Positions 1-6,554 of a DNA stretch of 12,153 nucleotides are shown here, in pieces (the stretch's first letter is position 1; each line of letters begins with the position of its first letter). The notes under the pieces were generated by a model that worked only from the letters and a program-made list of their open reading frames with translations, did not search any database and was not told where the DNA came from. Both the position numbers and the translations under genes were made by a program. Source of the stretch: JBDNFP01 sp041689775 (GTDB lineage: Bacteria > Bacteroidota > Bacteroidia > Cytophagales > Spirosomataceae); assembly GCA_041689775.1 (NCBI GenBank), contig JBDNFP010000302.1, forward strand, positions 1 to 12,153, read 5' to 3'.

Positions 1-900
1 CTAATCACTGTAAATCCTATTCCGGCTAGACCGCAAATAGGCATTAGTGGAAACACTACCTTTTGTGCGGACAAGAACATTACGCTTACTACCAACTACA
101 AAAATAACATACAATGGAATACTAATGCATCAACACCCTCCATTGTGCTGAATAAGTCAGGCGAGTATAAGGTTTCTTTTACGGATGATAATGGGTGTAA
201 ATCTACCTCTGACCCAGTTAGAATTACAGTTAATCCCTTACCATCGACTCCACAGGTCACAGTCCTCCGTCCTACCACATTTTGTCAACGTGACTTCACG
301 GTATTAAGATCCAACTCTCTGAGTTCTTACCAGTGGAGTAATGGTGAAAATAAACAAGAAATCGAGGTGCGTAATTCAGGAGATTATTCCCTCACCACTA
401 TTGATGCAAACGGTTGTCGTTCCTTGGTATCCAAAACGATCAAGGTGGCTGTGAATCCCGCACCCCCACGCCCTACGATCTCAACTTCCGGACCCACTAC
501 ATTCTGTTCAGATCAAAATATCAGACTGACTGCCAGTGAAGCCTTTCGGTACATATGGAATAATGGAGCTACTACGCAAGAAATCCTCACTAACCAATCC
601 TATGTCTATCGCTTGCAGACACAAAATGAGTTTGGCTGCACTTCTGAGCCATCCGAAAACGTTGCGATTAAAGCCTTGCCCCTACCCGCCAAGGTATCAA
701 TCATTGCCTCCGGACGAACTACTTTCTGCGAAACTGATTCGTTCCGACTAACCGCCACCTCAAACCTTCCCGCTTTTTGGAACTCCGGCGACTTGGGTAC
801 TGCTATTCGGCCACGAGAATCGGGCAACTTCACTGTAAGAGTGCAAGGTACTAATGGGTGTTTTTCACCGTATTCGGACCCTGTAACAATAGATATAAAG
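1..900 (+). repeat. Tandem Ig-like coding repeats, period 219-222 bases
   Basis: Four diverged in-frame repeat units can be aligned on their TTFC motifs at 61, 280, 502 and 724, giving periods of 219, 222 and 222 bases (73-74 residues). They are similar mainly at the protein level; the DNA has drifted, so recent duplication is unlikely. More copies probably lie upstream of the window. Confidence 0.75.
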
Positions 901-1389
901 CCTACTCCTAGTTCCCCTTCGATAAACAAAATAGGAACGTATACCTTAGAAGCATCAAATAGCATTTCCAGCTCTGACTTCATTTGGAGAAAGGATAATA
1001 TTCTTCAACCCGAACGGAGTGCTATCTTTAAGGCAAGGGCTTCGGGAAACTATACCGTCCAAGCCCAGATTGTATATGATACTACCCTCACGTGCCGATC
1101 TGCGTCGTCAAGAGTATTTAACTTTATCACTGAGTCCTATACCAATGGAATCAGCATTTACCCCAACCCCACAGACAATGGGATATTACTCATTGAAACC
1201 CTAGAAAATCTGCGGGATGCTACCATGATAGTCATTGACATGAAAGGTTCTATCGTTAGAACATTCACTGTCGCGTATTTCAATGAGCGAAAGTCAATTG
1301 ATTTGTCCGATCTGATTAATGGGGAGTATCTGGTACGAATTCAATCCGGCACCTTTAACGCGGTGCAAAAAATATTAATCCTGCGTTGA
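1..1389 (+). CDS. Secreted Ig-like repeat protein with C-terminal type IX secretion sorting domain (5' end missing)
   Basis: The frame is open from base 1, so the gene starts upstream of the window; 462 codons plus a TGA stop are visible. The protein consists of tandem Ig/PKD-like units of about 73-74 residues. Each unit has a linker of the type VNPxPxxP, then TTFC, a central Tyr/Trp strand (for example YQWSNG), SGxY, and finally NGC. The TTFC motifs have their Phe codons at 61, 280, 502 and 724. The Cys of TTFC and of NGC probably form a disulfide in each unit. A last, divergent unit (about 898-1130) lacks the first Cys. From about 1137 to the end there is a type A sorting domain: ISIYPNP at about 1150, a VIDMKGSIV strand, LSDLINGEYLVRI, and a final KILILR strand. 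This domain targets proteins for export by the type IX system and is usually cleaved off. An adhesin or cell-surface role is likely but the ligand is unknown. The first methionine in view (base 145) lies inside a repeat and is not the start. Confidence 0.88.
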   Translation, partial: LITVNPIPARPQIGISGNTTFCADKNITLTTNYKNNIQWNTNASTPSIVLNKSGEYKVSFTDDNGCKSTSDPVRITVNPLPSTPQVTVLRPTTFCQRDFTVLRSNSLSSYQWSNGENKQEIEVRNSGDYSLTTIDANGCRSLVSKTIKVAVNPAPPRPTISTSGPTTFCSDQNIRLTASEAFRYIWNNGATTQEILTNQSYVYRLQTQNEFGCTSEPSENVAIKALPLPAKVSIIASGRTTFCETDSFRLTATSNLPAFWNSGDLGTAIRPRESGNFTVRVQGTNGCFSPYSDPVTIDIKPTPSSPSINKIGTYTLEASNSISSSDFIWRKDNILQPERSAIFKARASGNYTVQAQIVYDTTLTCRSASSRVFNFITESYTNGISIYPNPTDNGILLIETLENLRDATMIVIDMKGSIVRTFTVAYFNERKSIDLSDLINGEYLVRIQSGTFNAVQKILILR

Positions 1390-1505
1390 CATAACTACCA
1401 GCCTTGTTCTGTTTTAACATCTGGTGCACCAAACCTGATCTTTTCTTGATGAAGAGAGACGAATAAATGATTTGGAGCTATTACTATACTGCGATAAAAT
1501 ATGAC

Positions 1506-1539
1506 AAAAAAGACCTCTGCTACTCAGTGGCCTTTTTTT
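1506..1539 (+). terminator. Rho-independent terminator after the surface protein gene
   Basis: An A6 tract is followed by GACCTCTG, a CTACT loop, CAGTGGCC and a run of seven T. The 8-base arms pair with two mismatches and the A and T tracts extend the stem. It lies about 120 bases after the stop at 1389, so it may end that transcript and insulate the nuo promoter. The A/T tracts on both sides could let it act in both directions. Confidence 0.7.
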
Positions 1540-1574
1540 ATGCTTTGCTAATTATTAAATCAGGAACCGCTGCA

Positions 1575-1606
1575 TTTGGTTGGTAAATTTACACCTAGTA
1601 ATTTTG
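1575..1606 (+). promoter_or_regulatory. Bacteroidota-type promoter for the nuo operon
   Basis: TTTG at 1575-1578 and TAATTTTG at 1599-1606 match the known Bacteroidota -33 (TTTG) and -7 (TAnnTTTG) elements without a mismatch, 20 bases apart, inside the usual range. Transcription would begin near 1611-1615, giving a leader of about 80 bases ahead of nuoA. I found no comparably good match in the gaps between the nuo genes, which supports one main promoter for the operon. Confidence 0.65.
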
Positions 1607-1610
1607 AACC

Positions 1611-1635
1611 AGTAGTAATATGGCAGCATACTACT
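1611..1635. repeat. Inverted repeat AGTAGTA-N11-TACTACT at the predicted nuo transcription start
   Basis: AGTAGTA (1611-1617) and TACTACT (1629-1635) are perfect inverted copies. In RNA an alternative fold pairs AGTAG with CTACT and TATG (1619-1622) with CATA (1627-1630) around a GCAG loop. It begins five bases after the -7 element, so it would be either the first structure of the mRNA or an operator for a dimeric regulator. The sequence does not decide between these. Confidence 0.5.
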
Positions 1636-1693
1636 ATTGATAAGAATACAAAAAAACAATTCTCGATGACAACCCGTTGAAAGTATAACGATC

Positions 1694-2068
1694 ATGAACA
1701 CAAATTATCTTCCATCTGACTTTCTTCCAATTATCGTCCAGTTTGTGCTGGCGGCAACGTTTATTGTTGTTACGATGATTGTCACTCACCGCATTGGCCC
1801 TATTCGTAAAAGTAAGAAAAAAGACGACCCTTTCGAATGTGGTATTGAGGTAGTAGGAAACGCCCGTACCCCTATTTCGGTGAAGTACTTTTTGGTAGCT
1901 ATCCTTTTCGTCCTTTTTGACGTAGAGGTTATCTTCATGTACCCTTGGGCGGTCAATTTTAAGAAATTGGGCATGCTTGGGTTTGTTGAAATGGTTCTTT
2001 TTATGGCCCTTCTTCTGGCAGGCTTCTACTATATTATCCGCAAGGGAGTATTGAAGTGGGAAGAATAA
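1694..2068 (+). CDS. nuoA: NADH-quinone oxidoreductase subunit A
   Basis: Small membrane subunit of complex I that packs against NuoH and NuoJ beside the quinone site. The 124 residues are normal for the family. Three membrane helices are predicted at about 9-31, 64-86 and 95-115. The loop between the first two carries the family motif DPFECGIE (residues 45-52, Cys49), and the second helix contains YFLVAILFVLFDVEV with the conserved acidic pair Asp76 and Glu78, followed by PWAV. ATG at 1694 is the only sensible start; no strong Shine-Dalgarno sequence precedes it. It is the first gene of the operon, about 80 bases downstream of the predicted transcription start and 35 bases before nuoB. Confidence 0.96.
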   Translation: MNTNYLPSDFLPIIVQFVLAATFIVVTMIVTHRIGPIRKSKKKDDPFECGIEVVGNARTPISVKYFLVAILFVLFDVEVIFMYPWAVNFKKLGMLGFVEMVLFMALLLAGFYYIIRKGVLKWEE

Positions 2069-2103
2069 GCCAACTTTTATTTTAAATTAGATATTGACTT
2101 AGT

Positions 2104-2646
2104 ATGAAACCTGTTGAAATAGTAAAAGCACCTGACGGACATAGTGGAGCTGGTTTCTTTGCATCATCATTCGATGAAGTAATCGGTATAGCTCGTAGTA
2201 ACTCTCTCTGGCCTCTTCCCTTTGCCACTTCTTGTTGTGGTATCGAGTTTATGGCCACCATGGGTTCACACTACGATATTGCCCGGTTCGGATCTGAGCG
2301 TCCCAGCTTCTCTCCCCGCCAAGCTGATATCCTTATGGTGATGGGTACTATCGCCAAGAAAATGGCTCCGATCGTAAAGCAAGTATACCTGCAAATGGCC
2401 GAACCCCGGTGGGTAATGGCCATGGGAGCCTGTGCTTCGAGTGGCGGTATTTTTGATACATACAGTGTATTACAAGGAATTGACCGGATCATCCCGGTAG
2501 ACGTATACGTACCTGGCTGTCCGCCCCGCCCCGAGCAGGTAATTGACGGCCTGATGCAGATTCAGGAACTAGCCCGTAACGAATCTCTCCGTCGCCGTAA
2601 TTCAGACGAGTACCAGCACCTACTCGAATCGTACAATATTGAATAA
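2104..2646 (+). CDS. nuoB: NADH-quinone oxidoreductase subunit B
   Basis: NuoB holds cluster N2, the [4Fe-4S] centre that passes electrons to quinone. All four expected ligands are visible: the adjacent pair Cys44-Cys45 in ATSCCGIEFMA, Cys110 in GACASSGG and Cys139 in VPGCPPRPEQ. The stretch SLWPLPFATSCC is the typical approach to the cluster. The 180 residues fit the family. The N-terminal 30 residues are variable and look ordinary; the C-terminus is a charged helix with RRR at about residue 163. It starts at ATG 2104, 35 bases after nuoA, and ends 12 bases before nuoC, consistent with cotranscription. It docks with NuoD and NuoI in the connecting module. Confidence 0.97.
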   Translation: MKPVEIVKAPDGHSGAGFFASSFDEVIGIARSNSLWPLPFATSCCGIEFMATMGSHYDIARFGSERPSFSPRQADILMVMGTIAKKMAPIVKQVYLQMAEPRWVMAMGACASSGGIFDTYSVLQGIDRIIPVDVYVPGCPPRPEQVIDGLMQIQELARNESLRRRNSDEYQHLLESYNIE

Positions 2647-2658
2647 CCATTCTTTCAT

Positions 2659-3159
2659 ATGCTAAGTAATCAGGAAGTAGCCGAAGATCTCGTAAAAAAA
2701 TTCGGCGAGGATGTATATGATTTCGAGGAGCCGTATGGGTTATTAACTCTTACTACCACCCGCGATCAGATAATACCAATGCTTGAATTTCTATTTCATC
2801 ACGAAAAATTCAAAGCTAATTTTCTTACTGATCTTACCGGTATTCATTATCCTGACTCCATAGGTCAGGAGTTCGCAGTAGTATACCACGTTCATAGTTT
2901 AGTCCACAATTTTCGGGTACGGATTAAGGTATTCCTGGCCGAAGCTGATCTGCATATTCCAACCGCAGTGAATGTATATTCTTCGGCCAATTGGATGGAA
3001 CGTGAAACCTATGATTTTTTCGGAATACTGTTTGACGGGCATCCCAACCTGATACGCATTCTCAATATTGAGGAGATGGATTATTTCCCCATGAGAAGGC
3101 AGTATCCGCTCGAAGATGCAACCCGGGAAGATAAAGTCGATGCGTTGTTTGGACGTTAA
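2659..3159 (+). CDS. nuoC: NADH-quinone oxidoreductase subunit C (30 kDa subunit)
   Basis: A peripheral-arm subunit without cofactors that supports NuoD and NuoB. The 30 kDa signature is clear: ERETYDFFGI at residues 114-123, then GHPNL (127-131), RIL, and RRQYPL (146-151). The 166 residues make this a stand-alone NuoC, unlike the NuoCD fusion in Escherichia coli. It starts at ATG 2659, only 12 bases after nuoB. After it comes a longer gap (122 bases) with a possible weak terminator hairpin before nuoD, so nuoC could mark the end of a first transcript segment. Confidence 0.95.
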   Translation: MLSNQEVAEDLVKKFGEDVYDFEEPYGLLTLTTTRDQIIPMLEFLFHHEKFKANFLTDLTGIHYPDSIGQEFAVVYHVHSLVHNFRVRIKVFLAEADLHIPTAVNVYSSANWMERETYDFFGILFDGHPNLIRILNIEEMDYFPMRRQYPLEDATREDKVDALFGR

Positions 3160-3198
3160 CAATAATGGTAGAGTGCCTGGTTTATAATCAAATAGATA

Positions 3199-3230
3199 GT
3201 GAGTCCTATTTTAAACTCACAGTATTTTTT
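3199..3230 (+). terminator. Possible weak terminator or attenuator between nuoC and nuoD
   Basis: GTGAGT (3199-3204) and ACTCAC (3215-3220) form a 6-base stem with a 10-base loop, followed after AGTA by six T (3225-3230). The stem is short, so it would probably cause only partial termination or serve as an RNA end. It sits in one of the largest gaps within the nuo genes. Confidence 0.35.
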
Positions 3231-3281
3231 CTTACACCTCTCGTTTGATCACCCCCATTCAATCATTCAAAATTGTTCATA

Positions 3282-4511
3282 ATGGCTGATATAGAACTAA
3301 TACCTAACATGAACCCCCTAGCGAAGGCCGATCAGCCTGAGCTAGTGGGAGAACTCACTACCCTTAACCTCGGCCCTACTCACCCTGCTACGCACGGTAT
3401 TTTTCAAAATATCCTCCAAATGGATGGCGAGAAAATTGTAGCGACCGAGCAAACGATCGGGTATATTCACCGGGCCTTTGAGAAAATTGCGGAGCGTCGG
3501 CCTTACTACCAAATCACTACCCTTACGGATCGCATGAACTATTGTTCATCCCCGATCAATAACCTGGGTTGGCACATGACCATGGAGAAATTCCTGGAAG
3601 TGGATGTGCCAAAGCGGGCGCAGTATATCCGGGTGATCATGATGGAGTTGGCCCGTATTTCGGACCACTTGATCTGTAACGGAATTTTGGGCGTCGATAC
3701 CGGTGCTTTCTCCGGCTTCCTCTATTTATTCGAAAAGAGAGAAGAAATCTATGAGATATACGAAGAAGTGTGCGGTGCTCGTTTGACCACCAACATGGGA
3801 CGGTTAGGGGGTATGGAACGAGACCTTTCGACCGAAGCAATCCGCAAATTGCGTGCTTTCATTAAGTCTTTCCCACCGGTCATGCGGGAGTTTGAAGTCC
3901 TGTTCAACCGGAACCGTATCTTCATGGATCGGGTCATCAACGTAGGAGCTATATCCGTTGAACGCGCATTGAATTATGGCTTCACCGGACCAAACCTACG
4001 GGCTTCGGGTCTTGATTATGACGTACGGGTCATGAATCCTTACTCTTCCTACGAAGATTTTGACTTTGCAATCCCCGTAGGACAAAGCGGAGATACCTAT
4101 GATCGCTTCATGGTGCGTAACGGTGAGATCTGGGAAAGTTTGAAGATTATTGAGCAGGCCCTCGAAAATCTTCCCGAAGGTCCTTACTATGCCGATGCAC
4201 CTCAGTACTATCTACCTCCCAAGGATGAGGTATACTCCAACATGGAGGCGTTGATCTACCATTTCAAGATCGTAATGGGCGAAATCGATGCTCCGGCCGG
4301 AGAGATATACCACGCCGTCGAAGGGGGTAATGGTGAACTTGGGTTTTACATGATCAGTGACGGAGGCAGAGCACCTTACCGCTTACACTTCCGCCGTCCA
4401 AGCTTTATTTACTATCAGGCTTTCCCCGAAATGTGTATCGGAAGCACACTTTCTGATGCCATCGTAATCATGAGTAGCATGAACGTAATTGCGGGCGAAC
4501 TTGATGCCTAG
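3282..4511 (+). CDS. nuoD: NADH-quinone oxidoreductase subunit D (49 kDa subunit)
   Basis: NuoD forms most of the quinone-binding pocket with NuoB. From ATG 3282 it has 409 residues, normal for the family; a TTG nine bases upstream in frame is possible but less likely. Family landmarks: GPTHPATHG (31-39) with the His loop that contacts quinone, ERRPYYQITTLTDRMNY (71-87), VPKRAQYIRVI (109-119), ELARISDHL (122-130), GARLTTNMGRLGG (165-177) and RPSFIYYQAFPEMCIG (372-387). The protein ends in AGELDA, whereas homologues I know usually end in GExDR, so the terminal Arg seems replaced. Two stop codons, TAG TAG, follow each other. The gene is separate from nuoC by 122 bases. Confidence 0.95.
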   Translation: MADIELIPNMNPLAKADQPELVGELTTLNLGPTHPATHGIFQNILQMDGEKIVATEQTIGYIHRAFEKIAERRPYYQITTLTDRMNYCSSPINNLGWHMTMEKFLEVDVPKRAQYIRVIMMELARISDHLICNGILGVDTGAFSGFLYLFEKREEIYEIYEEVCGARLTTNMGRLGGMERDLSTEAIRKLRAFIKSFPPVMREFEVLFNRNRIFMDRVINVGAISVERALNYGFTGPNLRASGLDYDVRVMNPYSSYEDFDFAIPVGQSGDTYDRFMVRNGEIWESLKIIEQALENLPEGPYYADAPQYYLPPKDEVYSNMEALIYHFKIVMGEIDAPAGEIYHAVEGGNGELGFYMISDGGRAPYRLHFRRPSFIYYQAFPEMCIGSTLSDAIVIMSSMNVIAGELDA

Positions 4512-4578
4512 TAGGCATGGTTCTAATCACCTTCTTATTTGTTTGTGGAGGAAGTTGATCAATATTTATAATATAGAA

Positions 4579-5076
4579 ATGAGCGAAATAGCTAATAAAG
4601 TGGCATTCACGCCGGAGCGTTTGGCCAAAGTGAAAGAAATTATTGCCCGCTACCCCGCAGAGCGTCAGAAGTCCGCACTACTGCCGATTTTGCACGTTGC
4701 ACAAGAACAGTGGGGGTGGCTGAGTGATGAGGTAATGGATCATGTCGCTGAGCTGCTGAGCATTGAGCCTATCGAAGTGTACGAAGTGACTACTTTCTAC
4801 ACCATGTTCCATTTGAAGCCCGTTGGCAAGCACGTAATCGAATATTGCCGCACGGGGCCCTGCTGCCTGATGGGTGGAGAGGATGTATACGGTCATTTGC
4901 AGGAAAAGCTTGGAGTTAAAGCCGGCGAAACAACCGCTGACGGACTATTTACACTGAAAGAAGTAGAATGTCTGGCCGCCTGTGGATGGGGACCTGTGTT
5001 TCAGATTCGTGAACAATACTACATGAATCTGACCAATGAGAAGGTCGATACTATTATTGATGAATTGAGTAAATAG
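4579..5076 (+). CDS. nuoE: NADH-quinone oxidoreductase subunit E (24 kDa subunit)
   Basis: NuoE carries the off-pathway [2Fe-2S] cluster N1a of the NADH module and works with NuoF. The thioredoxin-like ferredoxin ligands are present: Cys90-x4-Cys95 in CRTGPC and Cys131-x3-Cys135 in ECLAAC. The helical N-terminal region (about 10-80) includes ALLPILHVAQEQWGWLSDE, typical of the family. ATG 4579 gives 165 residues, the usual size, with a start (MSEIANKVAF) that leads straight into the helical domain. The frame is open further upstream to a TTG at 4489, overlapping nuoD, but those 30 residues look like translated leader. A GGAGGAAG at 4547-4554 is too far from the ATG to be its ribosome site. 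An extra Cys96 next to Cys95 replaces the more common His. Confidence 0.94.
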   Translation: MSEIANKVAFTPERLAKVKEIIARYPAERQKSALLPILHVAQEQWGWLSDEVMDHVAELLSIEPIEVYEVTTFYTMFHLKPVGKHVIEYCRTGPCCLMGGEDVYGHLQEKLGVKAGETTADGLFTLKEVECLAACGWGPVFQIREQYYMNLTNEKVDTIIDELSK

Positions 5077-5107
5077 GCTTTACGTAAGGCCAAAAATTCT
5101 ATCCAAA

Positions 5108-6448
5108 ATGGGAATAAAAATTCTGACTGAGCATAGAGACGTACCGGGTATTGAAACCCTCGACGTGTATCAGAAGCACGGTGGCTATGCTGCTCTTGAA
5201 AAAGTTATAAAGAAAATGAGCCCCGAAGAGGTGGTTGAGGAAGCAAAGAAGTCCGGCGTTCGTGGCCGTGGGGGAGCCGGTTTTCCCATGGGTATGAAGT
5301 GGGGGTTTCTGGCCAAGCCCGAGGGCGTGCCGCGCTACCTGGTGTGTAATGCCGATGAATCGGAGCCGGGAACATTCAAAGATCACTTTTTGATGAAAAC
5401 CATCCCTCACCTACTTATTGAAGGGATGATTATTTCCAGCTTTGCTCTAGGGGCTAACAAATCATTTATCTACGTACGGGGCGAGCTCATGTACGTGATC
5501 AAAATCTTGGAAAAGGCCATCGCCGAAGCGACGGCCAAAGGCTATCTGGGTAAAAATATATTAGGGTCTGGCTATGATCTTGAACTAATCGTCCATCCGG
5601 GGGGCGGTGCCTACATTTGTGGTGAAGAGACCGCCCTACTGGAATCGTTGGAAGGAAAAAGAGGAAATCCCCGTAACAAGCCTCCTTTCCCCGCCGTCAA
5701 AGGATTATATCAATCTCCAACGGTAATAAACAATGTGGAGTCCATCGCTAATATGCCCTGGATTGTCAATAACGGAGGAGATGCGTATGCTGGTGTAGGT
5801 GTAGGTCGCAGTACAGGTACTAAGCTTATCTCGGCCTCCGGACACATTAAAAATCCGGGAGTGTACGAAATTGAATTAGGGCTATCGGTTGACGAATTCA
5901 TGAATTCGGAGGAGTACTGTGGTGGCGTCCGCGACGGACATCATCTGAAAGCACTTGTGGCCGGCGGTTCCTCGGTGCCCATTATTCCAGCGCACTTGGT
6001 ATTTAAAACGGCCAACGGCGAGGATCGTCTGATGAGTTATGAGTCGCTTTCTGACGGTGGGTTTGCCACCGGAACAATGCTTGGCTCGGGTGGATTCATT
6101 GTATTTGACGAAACCGCCTGTATTGTACGGAATACCTGGAACTTCTCGCGCTTCTACCACCACGAGTCCTGTGGACAGTGCAGTCCCTGCCGGGAAGGTA
6201 CCGGCTGGATGGAGAAAGTACTACACCGCCTCGAATATGGCCACGGCAGTACGCACGATATTGACCTGCTAGTAGATATCGCCAAGAAAATAGAAGGGAA
6301 CACAATATGCCCATTGGGTGATGCGGCGGCTTGGCCCGTAGCGAGTGCCATTCGCCACTTCCGCCACGAGTTTGAGTGGCACGTGAGTCACGCACACGAA
6401 GCAACCCAGCCGGGTGCTGTGTACATGGGGGAACCCGTTTTAGTATAA
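5108..6448 (+). CDS. nuoF: NADH-quinone oxidoreductase subunit F (51 kDa, NADH- and FMN-binding)
   Basis: NuoF oxidises NADH. FMN takes the hydride and passes electrons to the [4Fe-4S] cluster N3. Visible motifs are the FMN/NADH glycine-rich loop RGRGGAGFPMGMKW (52-65), YLVCNADESEPGTFKD (77-92), the second nucleotide motif GGGAYICGEETALL (165-178), and the cluster ligands Cys355, Cys358 and Cys361 in SCGQCSPCREGT with Cys401 in NTICPLGD. The 446 residues match the family. It starts at ATG 5108, 31 bases after nuoE, so the two are probably translated from one transcript. The following 106-base gap to nuoG contains a strong inverted repeat. Nothing in the coding sequence suggests damage. Confidence 0.97.
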   Translation: MGIKILTEHRDVPGIETLDVYQKHGGYAALEKVIKKMSPEEVVEEAKKSGVRGRGGAGFPMGMKWGFLAKPEGVPRYLVCNADESEPGTFKDHFLMKTIPHLLIEGMIISSFALGANKSFIYVRGELMYVIKILEKAIAEATAKGYLGKNILGSGYDLELIVHPGGGAYICGEETALLESLEGKRGNPRNKPPFPAVKGLYQSPTVINNVESIANMPWIVNNGGDAYAGVGVGRSTGTKLISASGHIKNPGVYEIELGLSVDEFMNSEEYCGGVRDGHHLKALVAGGSSVPIIPAHLVFKTANGEDRLMSYESLSDGGFATGTMLGSGGFIVFDETACIVRNTWNFSRFYHHESCGQCSPCREGTGWMEKVLHRLEYGHGSTHDIDLLVDIAKKIEGNTICPLGDAAAWPVASAIRHFRHEFEWHVSHAHEATQPGAVYMGEPVLV

Positions 6449-6479
6449 TTTCGAAAGGGTGAAGGGTCGGCCCACATGG

Positions 6480-6530
6480 TGAGGGAATGATAGATTTAAA
6501 AGTTTTACTGGATATTCTATCATTCCCTCA
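6480..6530. repeat. Perfect 15-base inverted repeat in the nuoF-nuoG gap
   Basis: TGAGGGAATGATAGA (6480-6494) and TCTATCATTCCCTCA (6516-6530) are exact reverse complements separated by 21 bases. An 11-base direct repeat, ATTCTATCATT, occurs at 6514-6524 and again at 6537-6547, so one arm is partly copied once more before nuoG. There is no T-run after the stem, so it is not a standard terminator. It may be an mRNA-processing or stability hairpin, or a remnant of a small repeat element. Confidence 0.75.
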
Positions 6531-6554
6531 TTCAAAATTCTATCATTAACATAC

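Larger units (their letters stand above)
1390..1693. other. Intergenic region between the surface protein and the nuo operon
   Basis: These 304 bases hold no convincing gene. They contain a 10-base palindrome TGGTGCACCA (1422-1431), a terminator hairpin (1506-1539), a Bacteroidota-type promoter (1575-1606), an inverted repeat at the predicted transcription start (1611-1635), and an A-rich leader of about 60 bases up to the nuoA ATG. The only small reading frame, 39 codons from 1467, runs through the terminator hairpin and looks accidental. Confidence 0.7.

Noticed and set aside
1..900. Regular 219-222 base periodicity as a possible CRISPR or DNA-level array
   Set aside because: The repeats are in frame, diverged in DNA and explained by protein Ig-like units; there is no short identical repeat with unique spacers.
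1467..1586. Small plus-strand reading frame of 39 codons before nuoA
   Set aside because: It runs through the terminator hairpin and into the -33 promoter element, has no family resemblance and no ribosome site.
3273..3281. Upstream TTG start for nuoD
   Set aside because: It would add only MFI before a normal ATG at 3282, with no ribosome site to favour it.
4547..4554. GGAGGAAG as a ribosome site for nuoE
   Set aside because: It lies 24 bases before the ATG at 4579, too far for normal function, and a Shine-Dalgarno sequence is often unused in this phylum.
4489..4578. Extension of nuoE to an upstream TTG overlapping nuoD
   Set aside because: The 30 extra residues are unlike any NuoE N-terminus and come from the end of nuoD and the gap.
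6480..6530. nuoF-nuoG inverted repeat as a Rho-independent terminator
   Set aside because: No T-run follows either arm and nuoG belongs to the same operon.
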